Shown piece by piece: positions 45,565 to 57,868 of a stretch of DNA of 64,000 nt. The DNA lies in contig NZ_KE386870.1 in NCBI RefSeq assembly GCF_000429245.1, forward strand, positions 434,740 to 498,739. Direction: 5' to 3'. The first letter of the stretch is position 1. Each line of letters opens with the position of its first letter. A program made the translations under genes and the position numbers. The notes under the pieces were generated by a model. The model was not told the origin of the DNA, ran no database searches, and saw only the letters and a program-made list of their open reading frames with translations. The stretch is from Schaalia georgiae DSM 6843 (GTDB lineage: Bacteria; Actinomycetota; Actinomycetes; Actinomycetales; Actinomycetaceae).

Positions 45565-47715
45565 GTGGACACCAACGCACCAGCATCATCAGATCCCGGC
45601 CTCCTGCGACACGTCGCGGACCGCAATGGAGTGGCCACAGGCTACTGGGACTGGTACGGGAACTGGGTCGATGTCAGTGCCGAATCCCTCCTTGAGGTCC
45701 TCCACGCGCTCGGCGTCCCAGTGTCCCCGGAATCGACGATCGGCGACTTGCACGAAGCCGCGCGGCTCGTGGACGAGCGCGAGTGGCGCCAGACCCTGCC
45801 CCCCACGATCGTCGCCCGCCAAGGAGGGGGCTACGAGTTCCCCGTCCATGTGCCCGACGGCGCGTGGGTGTCGGTCCAGTGGATCCTCGAGGACGGGCGC
45901 AGCGGCCACTGCGAGCAGCTCGACCGCTATATCCCCCCCCGGATCATCGACGACCGGGCCGTCGGGCGCGCCACCTTCGACGTCCCCCACTGGCTGCCCC
46001 TGGGCTGGCATCGCCTGGTGGCCACGGTCGAGGGCGGCCTCGTCGCCTCCTCCGCCCTCATTATCGTGCCGTCCTCCTTGGATGCGCCCGCGCTGCGCGG
46101 CGGCAAGCGCGCGTGGGGCGTCGGAGCGCAGATGTACTCCACGCGCTCGCACGCCTCGTGGGGCATCGGCGACGCCGTGGACCTGGCCGACCTGGCAGCG
46201 ATCACGGCCGACAAAGGCGCGGACTTCCTGCTCATCAACCCGGTCCACGCCCCCCAGCCCATCTCCCCGCAGGAGAACTCTCCCTACCTGCCCGTTTCGC
46301 GCCGCTGGCTCAACCCCATCTACATCCGCCCCGAGGCTATCGCCGAGTACGCGGCGCTCCCCCAGGAGTCCCGTGACGCCATCGAGCAGTTGCGCGCTCA
46401 GACCGTGGACTTCGCCGTCGACGAGGATCTCATCGACCGTGACCGCGTCTGGGAGGCGAAGCGCAAGGCCCTCGAGATCATCTTCGCCGCGGCGCGCCCC
46501 TACCGCCGCCAGTCCGACTTCGACCACTTCATCGAGCGGGGCGGGGCGGACCTGGCCAACTACGCCCTGTGGTGCGCCCTGGTGGAGAGGGAGGAGACGA
46601 TCGAGCTGCCCGAGGCCCTGTCGCGCTCCAGCGCCCCCGCCGTCGAGATGGAGCGCCTAGAGGTCGCCGACCGCGTCGAGTTCTGGCAGTGGTGCCAGTG
46701 GATCGTCTCCCAGCAGCTCAGCGAGGCGCAGGCGTGCGCGCGCCGCGTCGGGATGAGCATGGGGATCATGGCTGACCTGGCCGTCGGCGTGCACTCCCAC
46801 GGCTCGGAGCGGTGGAGCCATCCCACGCTCTTCGCCGACGACATCTTTGTGGGCTCCCCGCCGGACATGTACTCCCAGCAGGGCCAGAACTGGTCGCAGC
46901 CCCCGTGGTCGCCCAAGGCCCTCGCCGAGTCCGGGTACGCGCCGCTGCGCGACATGCTGCGCGCCGCCCTGGCGAACGCGGGTGCCATCCGCATCGACCA
47001 CATCCTGGGGCTCTTCCGGCTGTGGTGGATCCCCGAGGGCCGCAGCGCCTCGGAGGGGACCTACGTGTACTACGACCACGAGGCGATGGTCGGCATCGTC
47101 CTGCTGGAGGCGCAGCGCGCCGGGGCCGTCGTCATCGGCGAGGACCTGGGCGTCGTGGAGCCGTGGGTGCGCGACTACCTGCGCGAGCGCGGGGTGCTGG
47201 GCACCAGCGTCGTCTGGTTCGAGAAGGACGGCGGGGGCTGGCCGCTGCGCCCCTGCGACTACCGCGAGCGCGCCCTGGCTGCCGTCAACATCCACGACCT
47301 GCCGCCCACGCAGGGGTACATCCGGGGCATCCAGACCACGCTGCGCTCCGAACTGGGACTGCTGGTGGACGACGTGGAGACCGTGCGCGCCCAGGACCGC
47401 CTCGAGTTGGAGCAGGTGGAGGCACGGCTGCGCGAGTACGGGCTCATCGACTCCGCCCAGCCCACCGAGCGCGAACTGGTCGAGGCACTGTACGCCTACG
47501 TCGCGCAAACGCCCTCGAAGCTCGTCGTCGCCTCCCTGGTCGACGCCGTGGGGGACCTGCGCCCGCAGAACATGCCGGGCACGGACGCCGACCTCTACCC
47601 GAACTGGTGCGTCCCCCTGTGCAACTCGGAGGGGGACGAGGTCGCCATCGAGGAGCTCCCGGCCAACGAGCGCCTCACTGCGCTCTTCTCGCTCCTGCGC
47701 GGTTCCATCGACTGA
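45565..47715 (+). CDS. malQ: 4-alpha-glucanotransferase (amylomaltase)
   Basis: A 716-aa GH77 enzyme that transfers maltodextrin segments and releases glucose. The N-terminal actinobacterial extension (1-160) is beta-rich. The catalytic barrel starts near RAWGVGAQMYSTRSHASWGI. Nucleophile Asp478 lies in IRIDHILGLFRLWW, acid/base Glu526 in GEDLGVVE, and the third acid in NIHDLPPTQGY. GTG 45565 follows a weak GGCTGAGG. A TAATACT box about 30 nt upstream suggests its own promoter. Confidence 0.95.
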   Translation: MDTNAPASSDPGLLRHVADRNGVATGYWDWYGNWVDVSAESLLEVLHALGVPVSPESTIGDLHEAARLVDEREWRQTLPPTIVARQGGGYEFPVHVPDGAWVSVQWILEDGRSGHCEQLDRYIPPRIIDDRAVGRATFDVPHWLPLGWHRLVATVEGGLVASSALIIVPSSLDAPALRGGKRAWGVGAQMYSTRSHASWGIGDAVDLADLAAITADKGADFLLINPVHAPQPISPQENSPYLPVSRRWLNPIYIRPEAIAEYAALPQESRDAIEQLRAQTVDFAVDEDLIDRDRVWEAKRKALEIIFAAARPYRRQSDFDHFIERGGADLANYALWCALVEREETIELPEALSRSSAPAVEMERLEVADRVEFWQWCQWIVSQQLSEAQACARRVGMSMGIMADLAVGVHSHGSERWSHPTLFADDIFVGSPPDMYSQQGQNWSQPPWSPKALAESGYAPLRDMLRAALANAGAIRIDHILGLFRLWWIPEGRSASEGTYVYYDHEAMVGIVLLEAQRAGAVVIGEDLGVVEPWVRDYLRERGVLGTSVVWFEKDGGGWPLRPCDYRERALAAVNIHDLPPTQGYIRGIQTTLRSELGLLVDDVETVRAQDRLELEQVEARLREYGLIDSAQPTERELVEALYAYVAQTPSKLVVASLVDAVGDLRPQNMPGTDADLYPNWCVPLCNSEGDEVAIEELPANERLTALFSLLRGSID

Positions 47716-47780
47716 CCCCTCTGCGCCCCCCGGGTGCGCCTGAAGAAGGGGCGCGGGCCCCGTGCGTGCAGGCGCGCGTG

Positions 47781-47855
47781 TCAACACCGCGAGGGGGTTG
47801 TCGACACCGCGAGGGGGTTATAACGCGCGTCGGTGTCGACAACGCGCGTCGGTGG
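47781..47855. repeat. 2+2 facing tandem repeats
   Basis: TCAACACCGCGAGGGGGTTG and TCGACACCGCGAGGGGGTTA (47781 and 47801, 20-bp period) face AACGCGCGTCGGTGTCGAC and AACGCGCGTCGGTGG (47822 and 47841). GTCGACACCG and CGGTGTCGAC are complementary, and the centre reads GTTATAAC. It lies between convergent malQ and the PTS IIA gene and may act as a bidirectional terminator. Confidence 0.75.
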
Positions 47856-47897
47856 CCGCAGTCGGCGCACCCCACCAGCCCCAGCAGGGCGCACCGG

Positions 47898-48356
47898 TCA
47901 GATGATGGTGAAAAGGGCGTCCCCCGCCCCGACGGCTGACGGGACGGGGATCGCGGGCTCGATGGCCGCTCCGACGGGTTCGAGGACGACGACGGGGGAG
48001 ACCACGTCGAGGCCGGAGTCGAGCGCCCCGGAGGGGTCCCAGCGGCACACCACCTGCCCCGCGTCCACGCGTTCCCCTTGACGGGCGACCGCCTCGAAGC
48101 CCTGGCCCCGCAGTGCCACTGTGTCGATCCCCAGATGGACGAGCACGGCGGCGCCGTCGTCGGCGCGCACGACGAAGGCGTGGGGCGTCGTCTTCACGAT
48201 GGTGCCCGTGACCGGCGCCAGGACGTCGAGGCGCCGTCCGGTCGGCGGGCGCAGGGCCAACCCCGGGCCGACGACACCCCCGGCGAAGACAGGGTCATCC
48301 ACTGAGTCCAGCGCCGCGGCCTCGCCCGGCAGCGGCGAGCGCACGGCCGGGCTCAT
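47898..48356 (-). CDS. PTS EIIA, glucose type
   Basis: A 152-aa IIA-Glc-like domain. The phospho-accepting His74 is in VLVHLGIDTVALRGQGF, and VLAPVTGTIVKTTPHAF and GERVDAGQVVCRWD are the usual neighbours. It accepts phosphate from HPr and passes it to a IIB cysteine. Its ATG overlaps the IIB stop (ATGA), so a IIB-IIA pair is made from one mRNA. The membrane IIC is not in this window. Confidence 0.92.
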   Translation of the reverse strand: MSPAVRSPLPGEAAALDSVDDPVFAGGVVGPGLALRPPTGRRLDVLAPVTGTIVKTTPHAFVVRADDGAAVLVHLGIDTVALRGQGFEAVARQGERVDAGQVVCRWDPSGALDSGLDVVSPVVVLEPVGAAIEPAIPVPSAVGAGDALFTII

Positions 48357-48583
48357 CGCAGCGCGTTCATCGCGTCGACGATCTCCTCGGAGTCGGGGCC
48401 CACCACCACCTGCACGGCATCGCCCACGATGATGACGTCGAAGGCCCCGGCGTCGCGCAGGGCCCGCTCGTCGATGATGTCGGCGTCGACGACGTCAAGG
48501 CGGATCCGTGTGATGCACGCGTCGAGGTCCTTGATATTGTCCCAGCCGCCCAGGGCGTCGATGATTGATTGCGCGTCGCTCAT
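48353..48583 (-). CDS. PTS EIIB, glucose type, stand-alone
   Basis: A 76-aa IIB domain: SDAQSIIDALGGWDNIKDLD, then phosphocysteine Cys23 in ACITRIRLDV, and a closing DSEEIVDAMNAL helix. It is translated ahead of the IIA gene. ATG 48583 follows GGGAGG. It is divergent from the GH3 gene. Similar in layout to the 94-aa IIB at 45236, so the two may come from an old duplication. Confidence 0.92.
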   Translation of the reverse strand: MSDAQSIIDALGGWDNIKDLDACITRIRLDVVDADIIDERALRDAGAFDVIIVGDAVQVVVGPDSEEIVDAMNALR

Positions 48584-48798
48584 GGTTCCTCCCAGCCGCG
48601 TCGAAAAACCTGCCACGCATGCGCGTGATACTCCCTTCATGATAACCCGTCGCGCCGGGCGGGAGGCGGTGGCTCGGTGACAGAACAGGAACGAGTTCCG
48701 ACAGATCGTGCTCCGGCGCTCCCCACCGTGGGGCGCGGCGCCCACAATGGTCGTGGGCCCGCGGACGCGGGCGCAGCAATGGAGCATAGGGAGCGACG

Positions 48799-51228
48799 AT
48801 GACCACGAACCCCGGGCGCGCAAGGGCGGCGGCAGACCTCAGCCTCATCCAAGCCGCGGCGCTTCTATCCGGATCCAGCGAGTGGGATTCCCGCCCGGTC
48901 CCCGCCGCCTCCGTCCCCTCCTTCGTGATGAGCGACGGCCCCCACGGGGTGCGCCGCCAACTCGGGGACGGCGACCACCTGGGCATCGCCGCCTCGGAGA
49001 AGGCGACGTGCTTCCCCACGGCGGCCACGGTCGCGAACTCGTGGGACCCCGCACTGGCCGAACGGATGGGCGAGGCACTGGGCCGGGAGGCGCGGGCGCT
49101 CGGCGTGGACGTGCTGCTGGGCCCGGGCCTGAACATCAAGCGCTCCCCGCTGTGCGGGCGCAACTTCGAGTACTACTCGGAGGACCCCCTGCTGGCCGGG
49201 CGGATGGCCGCGGGCGTGGTGCGGGGCATCCAGTCGCAGGGGGTCGCGGCGTGCCCCAAGCACTTCGCCGTCAACTCCCAGGAGCTGCGGCGCATGGCCT
49301 CGGACTCGGTCGTCGATGAGAGGACCATGCGGGAGATCTACTTGACGGCCTTCGAGATCGTGGTGCGCGAGGCGTCCCCGCGCGCGCTCATGAGCTCCTA
49401 CAACCGCGTCAACGGCACCTACGCCCACGAGAACGCGCACCTGCTCACTGAGATCCTGCGCTCCGAATGGGGTTTCGACGGCATGGTCGTGTCCGACTGG
49501 GGCGGCTCGAACAGCGCTGTCGACGCGGCACGGGCGGGAGGCTCGCTGGAGATGCCCGGCCCCGGCCTGTACGGGGCGCGCCAGATCGTGGCCGCCGCCC
49601 GGGCGGGGGAGCTGGACGAGGCGGCGGTGCGCGCCCGCGCCCAGGAGGTGCTCGACATGGCGGCCTCGGCCACCGCACTGGGCGAGGCGGATCCGGTGGA
49701 CCTGGAGGCCCACCACGAGCTCGCGGTCCGCATCGCCCAGGACAGCGTCGTCCTGCTGCGCAACGAGGGCCGGACCCTGCCGTTGGCGGAGGGCGCCGTC
49801 GTCGGCGTGGTCGGCGACATGGCGCGAACGCCGCGCTACCAGGGTGCGGGATCCTCCCAGGTCAACCCCACGCGCCTCGAGTCCGCGCTCGACGTCCTCT
49901 CCGACGGGGCCGCGGGACTGGTCGTGGAGGGTTTCGCCCAAGGCTACGAGCGCCAGGGGGACACCGACGGCCGGCTCATCGCCGAGGCAGTGGAACTCGC
50001 CTCGCGCTGCGGGACCGTTCTCGTGTACGCCGGGCTCGACGAGCTGGCCGAGTCGGAGGGCCTCGACCGCCAGCACATGCGCCTGCCCGGCGCCCAGAAC
50101 GCGCTCATCAGCGCCCTGGCGGCGACGGGAGCACGTGTCGTCGTGGTCCTCTCGGGCGGCGCCTCCGTGGAGATGCCGTGGGTGGACGGGGTCGACGCCA
50201 TCGTCCACACCTACCTGGGCGGACAGGGTGGCGCGCGGGCGGCCGTCAACGTCCTGACCGGGCGGGCGAACCCGTCGGGCCGCCTGGCCGAGACCTACGC
50301 GCGCTCCTACGAGGACCACCCCACCTCGCAGTGGTACCCGGCGACGGGGCCGCTGTCCCACTACCGCGAGGGCCCCTACGTGGGCTACCGCTACTTCGAG
50401 GCGGCCTGTGTCCCCGTCGCCTTCCCCTTCGGCTTCGGGCTGAGCTACTCGGACTTCGAGTACTCGGGCCTCAGCGCGGACCGGCGGGGCGCCCGCTTCA
50501 CGATCACGAACACCTCTGACGTGGACGGCGCCGAGGTGGCCCAGCTGTACGCGCGCGCCCCCGGCGGTGTCTTCGGCCCGGCCCGCCAGCTCCGGGGCTT
50601 CGCGAAGGTGCTGGTCCCCGCGGGGGCGAGCCGCGAGGTCGTCATTCCCTTCGACGACTACACCTTCCGCCACTGGGAGACGGGTCGGGGCCGCTGGGAG
50701 GAGGAGGCGGGCAGGTGGACCATCGAGGTCGGCCCCCACAGCCAGTCCGTGGCGCTGCGCGCCGAATTGGACGTGGAGGGCGGGGTGCCCTCGTCGATCG
50801 ACCCGGCGCTGGGGCACTACCTGGACGCCGAGGTCAAGGCGGTGACGGACGAGGAGTTCGCGGCGCTGCTGGGCCGGCCCGTGCCCGTCGCCCGCGAGGC
50901 GGAGCTCCTCGAGTCGGGCGACCCGCTGTCGGCCATGTCCCGGGCGCGATCGCCTCTGGCCCGTTTCGCGGCGCGCAGGTTGGAGGCGGCGCGCAAACGC
51001 GCCGACGCGAAGGGGGCACCCGACCTCAACATCCTCTTCGTCCTCAACATGCCCTTCAGGGCGCTGGCGAAGATGACGCGCGGCGCGGTCAGCGCCGACA
51101 TGGTCGACGCGGTCGTCCTCGCCGTCAACGGGCACGTCCTGCGCGGGGTGGCGCGCCTGGCCAGGGGCTACTTCGCCAACCGCAGGGCGGACAAGCGCAC
51201 GCAACGTGAACTGGACGCTCCCCGCTGA
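48799..51228 (+). CDS. Glycoside hydrolase family 3 beta-glucosidase-like enzyme
   Basis: An 809-aa GH3 protein without signal peptide, so cytoplasmic. The (beta/alpha)8-like domain has SFVMSDGPHGVRRQLGDGD, GPGLNIKRSPLCGRNFEYYS and KHFAVNSQE, with nucleophile Asp233 in GMVVSDWGG. The second domain (about 310-550) is followed by a fibronectin-like domain (about 580-660) and an uncommon C-terminal helical tail of about 80 residues (DLNILFVLNMPFRALAKM). Substrate is probably a beta-glucoside imported by another system. ATG follows GGGAGCG. Tandem repeats start at its stop codon. Confidence 0.92.
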   Translation: MTTNPGRARAAADLSLIQAAALLSGSSEWDSRPVPAASVPSFVMSDGPHGVRRQLGDGDHLGIAASEKATCFPTAATVANSWDPALAERMGEALGREARALGVDVLLGPGLNIKRSPLCGRNFEYYSEDPLLAGRMAAGVVRGIQSQGVAACPKHFAVNSQELRRMASDSVVDERTMREIYLTAFEIVVREASPRALMSSYNRVNGTYAHENAHLLTEILRSEWGFDGMVVSDWGGSNSAVDAARAGGSLEMPGPGLYGARQIVAAARAGELDEAAVRARAQEVLDMAASATALGEADPVDLEAHHELAVRIAQDSVVLLRNEGRTLPLAEGAVVGVVGDMARTPRYQGAGSSQVNPTRLESALDVLSDGAAGLVVEGFAQGYERQGDTDGRLIAEAVELASRCGTVLVYAGLDELAESEGLDRQHMRLPGAQNALISALAATGARVVVVLSGGASVEMPWVDGVDAIVHTYLGGQGGARAAVNVLTGRANPSGRLAETYARSYEDHPTSQWYPATGPLSHYREGPYVGYRYFEAACVPVAFPFGFGLSYSDFEYSGLSADRRGARFTITNTSDVDGAEVAQLYARAPGGVFGPARQLRGFAKVLVPAGASREVVIPFDDYTFRHWETGRGRWEEEAGRWTIEVGPHSQSVALRAELDVEGGVPSSIDPALGHYLDAEVKAVTDEEFAALLGRPVPVAREAELLESGDPLSAMSRARSPLARFAARRLEAARKRADAKGAPDLNILFVLNMPFRALAKMTRGAVSADMVDAVVLAVNGHVLRGVARLARGYFANRRADKRTQRELDAPR

Positions 51229-51319
51229 GGCGCCCCCCAGGGCCCGGACCACAACACTGAGGCGCCCCCCGGGCCCGGACCACAACACTGGGGCGCCCCC
51301 CGGGCCCGGACCGCCGCGC
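51226..51319 (+). repeat. Three tandem 31-32-bp units after the GH3 gene
   Basis: Units TGAGGCGCCCCCCxGGGCCC plus GGACCACAACAC start at 51226, 51258 and 51289; the third is diverged at its end. The first T of the array is the T of the GH3 stop codon. Internal GGGCCC may fold. Confidence 0.8.
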
Positions 51320-51443
51320 TGAAGCACCCGCCCCGCCGAGGACCCCAACGCGGAGTGGAACCGCCCGCAGGACATGGACCGCCCAGCGGGCGCTCCCAAC
51401 CGAATCCCATGCACACCCACGCACGACCGGAGGAACCCCCTTC

Positions 51444-52067
51444 ATGAACGCCTTGAGAAAATGGTGGAAGGACTTCGAGGACAAGCACCAGACCCTCGCG
51501 CAGTTCATTGTCTTCTTCATCCTGTCCAACGGCATCACAGTGCTGCAACTGGTGCTGATGCCCGCCTTCAAAGCGGTGCTCGCGGGCACGTCCCTGGTGG
51601 GTACCGCCTTCCAGTTCCTGCCCGTGGGGGTCTCCAACGGGCAGACCATCTACCTCTTCGACTACCCCGCCGGCGCCATCCAATCCGGCGGCGGGGGCGG
51701 CCTGGCGTACTTCCTGGCGGTGGAGATCACATTGCTGATCGCCCAGGTGATCAACTTCTTCGCCCAGCGCTCCATCACTTTCAAGTCGAACTCGTCGGTC
51801 CTCAGGGCGGCGCTGTGGTACGCCGTGGCCTACGTGGTCATCACGGTCGTGGCCGCCGCCCTTCAGGTCCTGTACAAGGACCCGATCTACGCGTGGAGCA
51901 TCGCCTCGATGGGCCCCGGGGGCGAGACCTTCGCCGATGTCGTCACTATGATCATCAACGCCGCGATCTCCTTCTGGGTGTTCTTCCCGATATTCAAGGT
52001 GATCTTCCGCGACGATCCGGCCCCCGACCAGGGCGGAACGGCGGATGAGGGGGCCGGCGCACAGTAG
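51444..52067 (+). CDS. GtrA-like membrane protein
   Basis: A 207-aa protein with four membrane segments (about 20-42, 85-108, 120-142, 170-192). INFFAQRSITFKSNSS between helices is the GtrA signature. GtrA-type proteins help move lipid-linked sugars across the membrane for glycan decoration. ATG follows GGAGGAA. It is followed after 36 nt by a GT2 glycosyltransferase, fitting the gtrA-gtrB pattern. The loop at about 55-82 (FLPVGVSNGQTIYLFDYPAG) is unusually long. Confidence 0.87.
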   Translation: MNALRKWWKDFEDKHQTLAQFIVFFILSNGITVLQLVLMPAFKAVLAGTSLVGTAFQFLPVGVSNGQTIYLFDYPAGAIQSGGGGGLAYFLAVEITLLIAQVINFFAQRSITFKSNSSVLRAALWYAVAYVVITVVAAALQVLYKDPIYAWSIASMGPGGETFADVVTMIINAAISFWVFFPIFKVIFRDDPAPDQGGTADEGAGAQ

Positions 52068-52103
52068 GATGTGAGGGCACCGCCCCATCAAGGAGACCCC
52101 CAT

Positions 52104-53114
52104 ATGCCAGCACCGCTGCTCACAGTCATCGTCCCCTCTTACAACTCCCAGGACTACCTGGACCGGGCGATGACCAGCCTGGTCGGCTACGGCGACGAGG
52201 TCGAGGTCATCGTCGTCGACGACGGGTCGAAGGACGCGACGGGCGGGATCGCCGACGACTGGGCCTCGCGCTACGACTCCGTCCGCGTCATCCACCAGGA
52301 GAACAAGGGCCACGGCGGCGCCGTCAACGCCGGCATCGCTGCGGCCACGGGCACGCACGTGCGGGTCGTCGACTCCGACGACTGGTTGGACCGCAAGGCC
52401 CTGGCGGCGGTGCTCGACGTGCTGCGCGAGGAGCGCGGGGCCGGGCGCGACCTGGACCTGCTGGTCACCAACTACGTGTACGAGAAACAGGGGAAGGCGC
52501 ACAAGGCGGTCATCCGTTACCGCAACGTGCTGCCGCGCGGCCGCGTCTTCGGGTGGGAGCAGGTGCGGCGCTGCCGCTACGACCAGTACCTCATGATGCA
52601 CGCGCTGACGCTGCGCACCGAGGTGGTGCGCGCCTCGGGCCTGTCCCTGCCCGAGCACACGTTCTACGTGGACTACCTGTACTCGCACGTGCCACTGCCC
52701 CACGTGCGCACCATCCGCTACCTGGACGTGGACCTGTACCGCTACTTCATCGGGCGCGACGACCAGTCCGTCAACGAGAAGGTCATGATCTCGCGCCTGG
52801 ACCAGTTGGCCCGTGTCAACAGGCTGATGGCCCAGGCCATCCCCCCGCGGGGCTCGGTGGACGAGCGCCTGTGGCGGTACATGGTGCACTACCTGCGCAT
52901 CAACGCCGTGGTGTGCTCGGTGATGGCGCAGCTGTCGGGCACATCCAAGCACTTGGCCCTCAAGGACTCGATCTGGCTGGACATGGAGATGGTGAACCCG
53001 CAGGCCACGGCCGCGATCGTCCGGGATCCGCTGGCCGCCCTGGTGCGCCACGGCTCGCCGCGCGTGATCCGCGCGGGCTACGCGGTCGTGCGGGCGGTCC
53101 TCGGATTCAACTGA
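52104..53114 (+). CDS. Glycosyltransferase family 2
   Basis: A 336-aa GT-A fold enzyme. TVIVPSYNSQDYLDRAMTSL, then VIVVDDGSKDAT and the metal-binding RVVDSDDWLD (DxD) are seen. The C-terminal 150 residues are helical without clear membrane segments. It uses a nucleotide sugar; donor and acceptor are unknown. ATG 52104 follows AAGGAG. Likely partner of the GtrA-like protein. Confidence 0.92.
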   Translation: MPAPLLTVIVPSYNSQDYLDRAMTSLVGYGDEVEVIVVDDGSKDATGGIADDWASRYDSVRVIHQENKGHGGAVNAGIAAATGTHVRVVDSDDWLDRKALAAVLDVLREERGAGRDLDLLVTNYVYEKQGKAHKAVIRYRNVLPRGRVFGWEQVRRCRYDQYLMMHALTLRTEVVRASGLSLPEHTFYVDYLYSHVPLPHVRTIRYLDVDLYRYFIGRDDQSVNEKVMISRLDQLARVNRLMAQAIPPRGSVDERLWRYMVHYLRINAVVCSVMAQLSGTSKHLALKDSIWLDMEMVNPQATAAIVRDPLAALVRHGSPRVIRAGYAVVRAVLGFN

Positions 53115-53311
53115 GCGCGGCCGCCCCTGGCCGGGGCGCGGCGCTGCAAGCACCCGAGTCCGCCACGCGCAACCCGACCGCGCGGCGCGCTGCACGAGCG
53201 GGGCCTCCGACCCTGCGGCGCGCCGATGCGGGGGTCCCTCCGCCGGCCCGCCCGGGGGAGCGTCCGCGCCGCTCCAGGACCGCAATCGGAGCCACTGCGC
53301 GCCCACGGCCG

Positions 53312-56675
<3,364 letters not shown>

Positions 56676-56715
56676 CGCCCGTGCCGCGCGCGGCCCACTA
56701 GGCCAGGGAACAGCG

Positions 56716-57645
56716 GTGGCTTCGATCATCTGGTCGATCTGCGCGATCAGCGCGGTCATCGGCATAGGCTGGCTGGCCAGGCGCTTCGACCGCGTCGGCC
56801 AGGAGGCCGCCACCGCGCTCGCCCAGGTCACCTACTGGGTGGCGTCGCCCGCGATGGTCTTCCACGCGGAGGCGGGCACGGACGTGTCCTCCGTCTTCGG
56901 GCGCCCGCTGCTGGTGGCCGCCGCCTCGGGGGTGGTCGCCGCCCTCTTCTTCGTCGCCGTGGCCAGGGCGTGGCCGCGACTGCGGGGGCCGGATCTGGCA
57001 CTGGGGGCCATGGCGGCGTCGCTGAACAACGGGGCGTACATCGGCATCCCCGTCGCGGTCTACGTCCTGGGGGACGCCTCCGCGGTCCTGCCCGTCATCG
57101 TGTTCCAACTGGGGTTCTTCACCCCCATGTTCTTCGTGCTCGCCGAGGTCAGCGCGGCCGGGCGGACGCCGTCGCCGTGCGCCGTGGCCCGCCTCGTCGT
57201 CACCAACCCGATGGTGGTCGCCGCAGTGGCGGGCCTGGTGTTCTCCGCGACGGGCGCGGCAATGCCGGTCCTGGTGGATGTGACGGCCTCGATGCTCGGC
57301 CAGGCGGCGCCGCCCATGATCCTGCTGGCCTTCGGCATCTCCCTGCGCGGCGGGGGCGCGCGGGTGCGCGGGGGAGCGGGCGCGGTTCTGGCATCGCTGA
57401 CGAAACTGGTGGTCCAGCCGCTCGTCGCCCTCTCAGCGGGCATGGCCCTCGGGCTGAGGGGCCAGGCCCTGATGTCGGTGACGGTCATGGCGACGCTGCC
57501 CACCGCCCAGAACGCCTACATCGCGGCCACGCGGGCGGGCGGGGGCGTGGAGATCGCGCAGGGGACGGTCCTCATCACCACTTTCGCCTCCCTGCCCGTG
57601 ACCATCGGGGTCGCCGCGCTCTTCCACGCCCTGTCGGCGGTGTGA
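56716..57645 (+). CDS. AEC-family transporter (auxin efflux carrier type)
   Basis: A 309-aa protein with about ten membrane helices, with the conserved GAMAASLNNGAYIGIPVAV (N-x-G segment) in the first half and VMATLPTAQNAYIAATRAGG in the second. AEC carriers move small carboxylates; the substrate is unknown. GTG start at 56716 after AGGGAA, 40 nt past glf. Confidence 0.87.
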   Translation: MASIIWSICAISAVIGIGWLARRFDRVGQEAATALAQVTYWVASPAMVFHAEAGTDVSSVFGRPLLVAAASGVVAALFFVAVARAWPRLRGPDLALGAMAASLNNGAYIGIPVAVYVLGDASAVLPVIVFQLGFFTPMFFVLAEVSAAGRTPSPCAVARLVVTNPMVVAAVAGLVFSATGAAMPVLVDVTASMLGQAAPPMILLAFGISLRGGGARVRGGAGAVLASLTKLVVQPLVALSAGMALGLRGQALMSVTVMATLPTAQNAYIAATRAGGGVEIAQGTVLITTFASLPVTIGVAALFHALSAV

Positions 57646-57868
57646 GCGGCCCCGCCGCGCCGACTGTGGCGCCCATCCACGGCCCTTTCGGCAGTGCGGG
57701 CAGCCCTGCTGCGCTGACCGTGGGCGGACCGCCCATCAACGCCCTGTCGACGGCGCGGGCGGCCCCGCGACCAGCTGATTCGTCTGGTATATGGACCCCG
57801 TTCCCCTTGCGGCGCGGGACTCTCCTACGCTGGCCCATATCCCTCACACACCGACAGTCAGGAACCCC

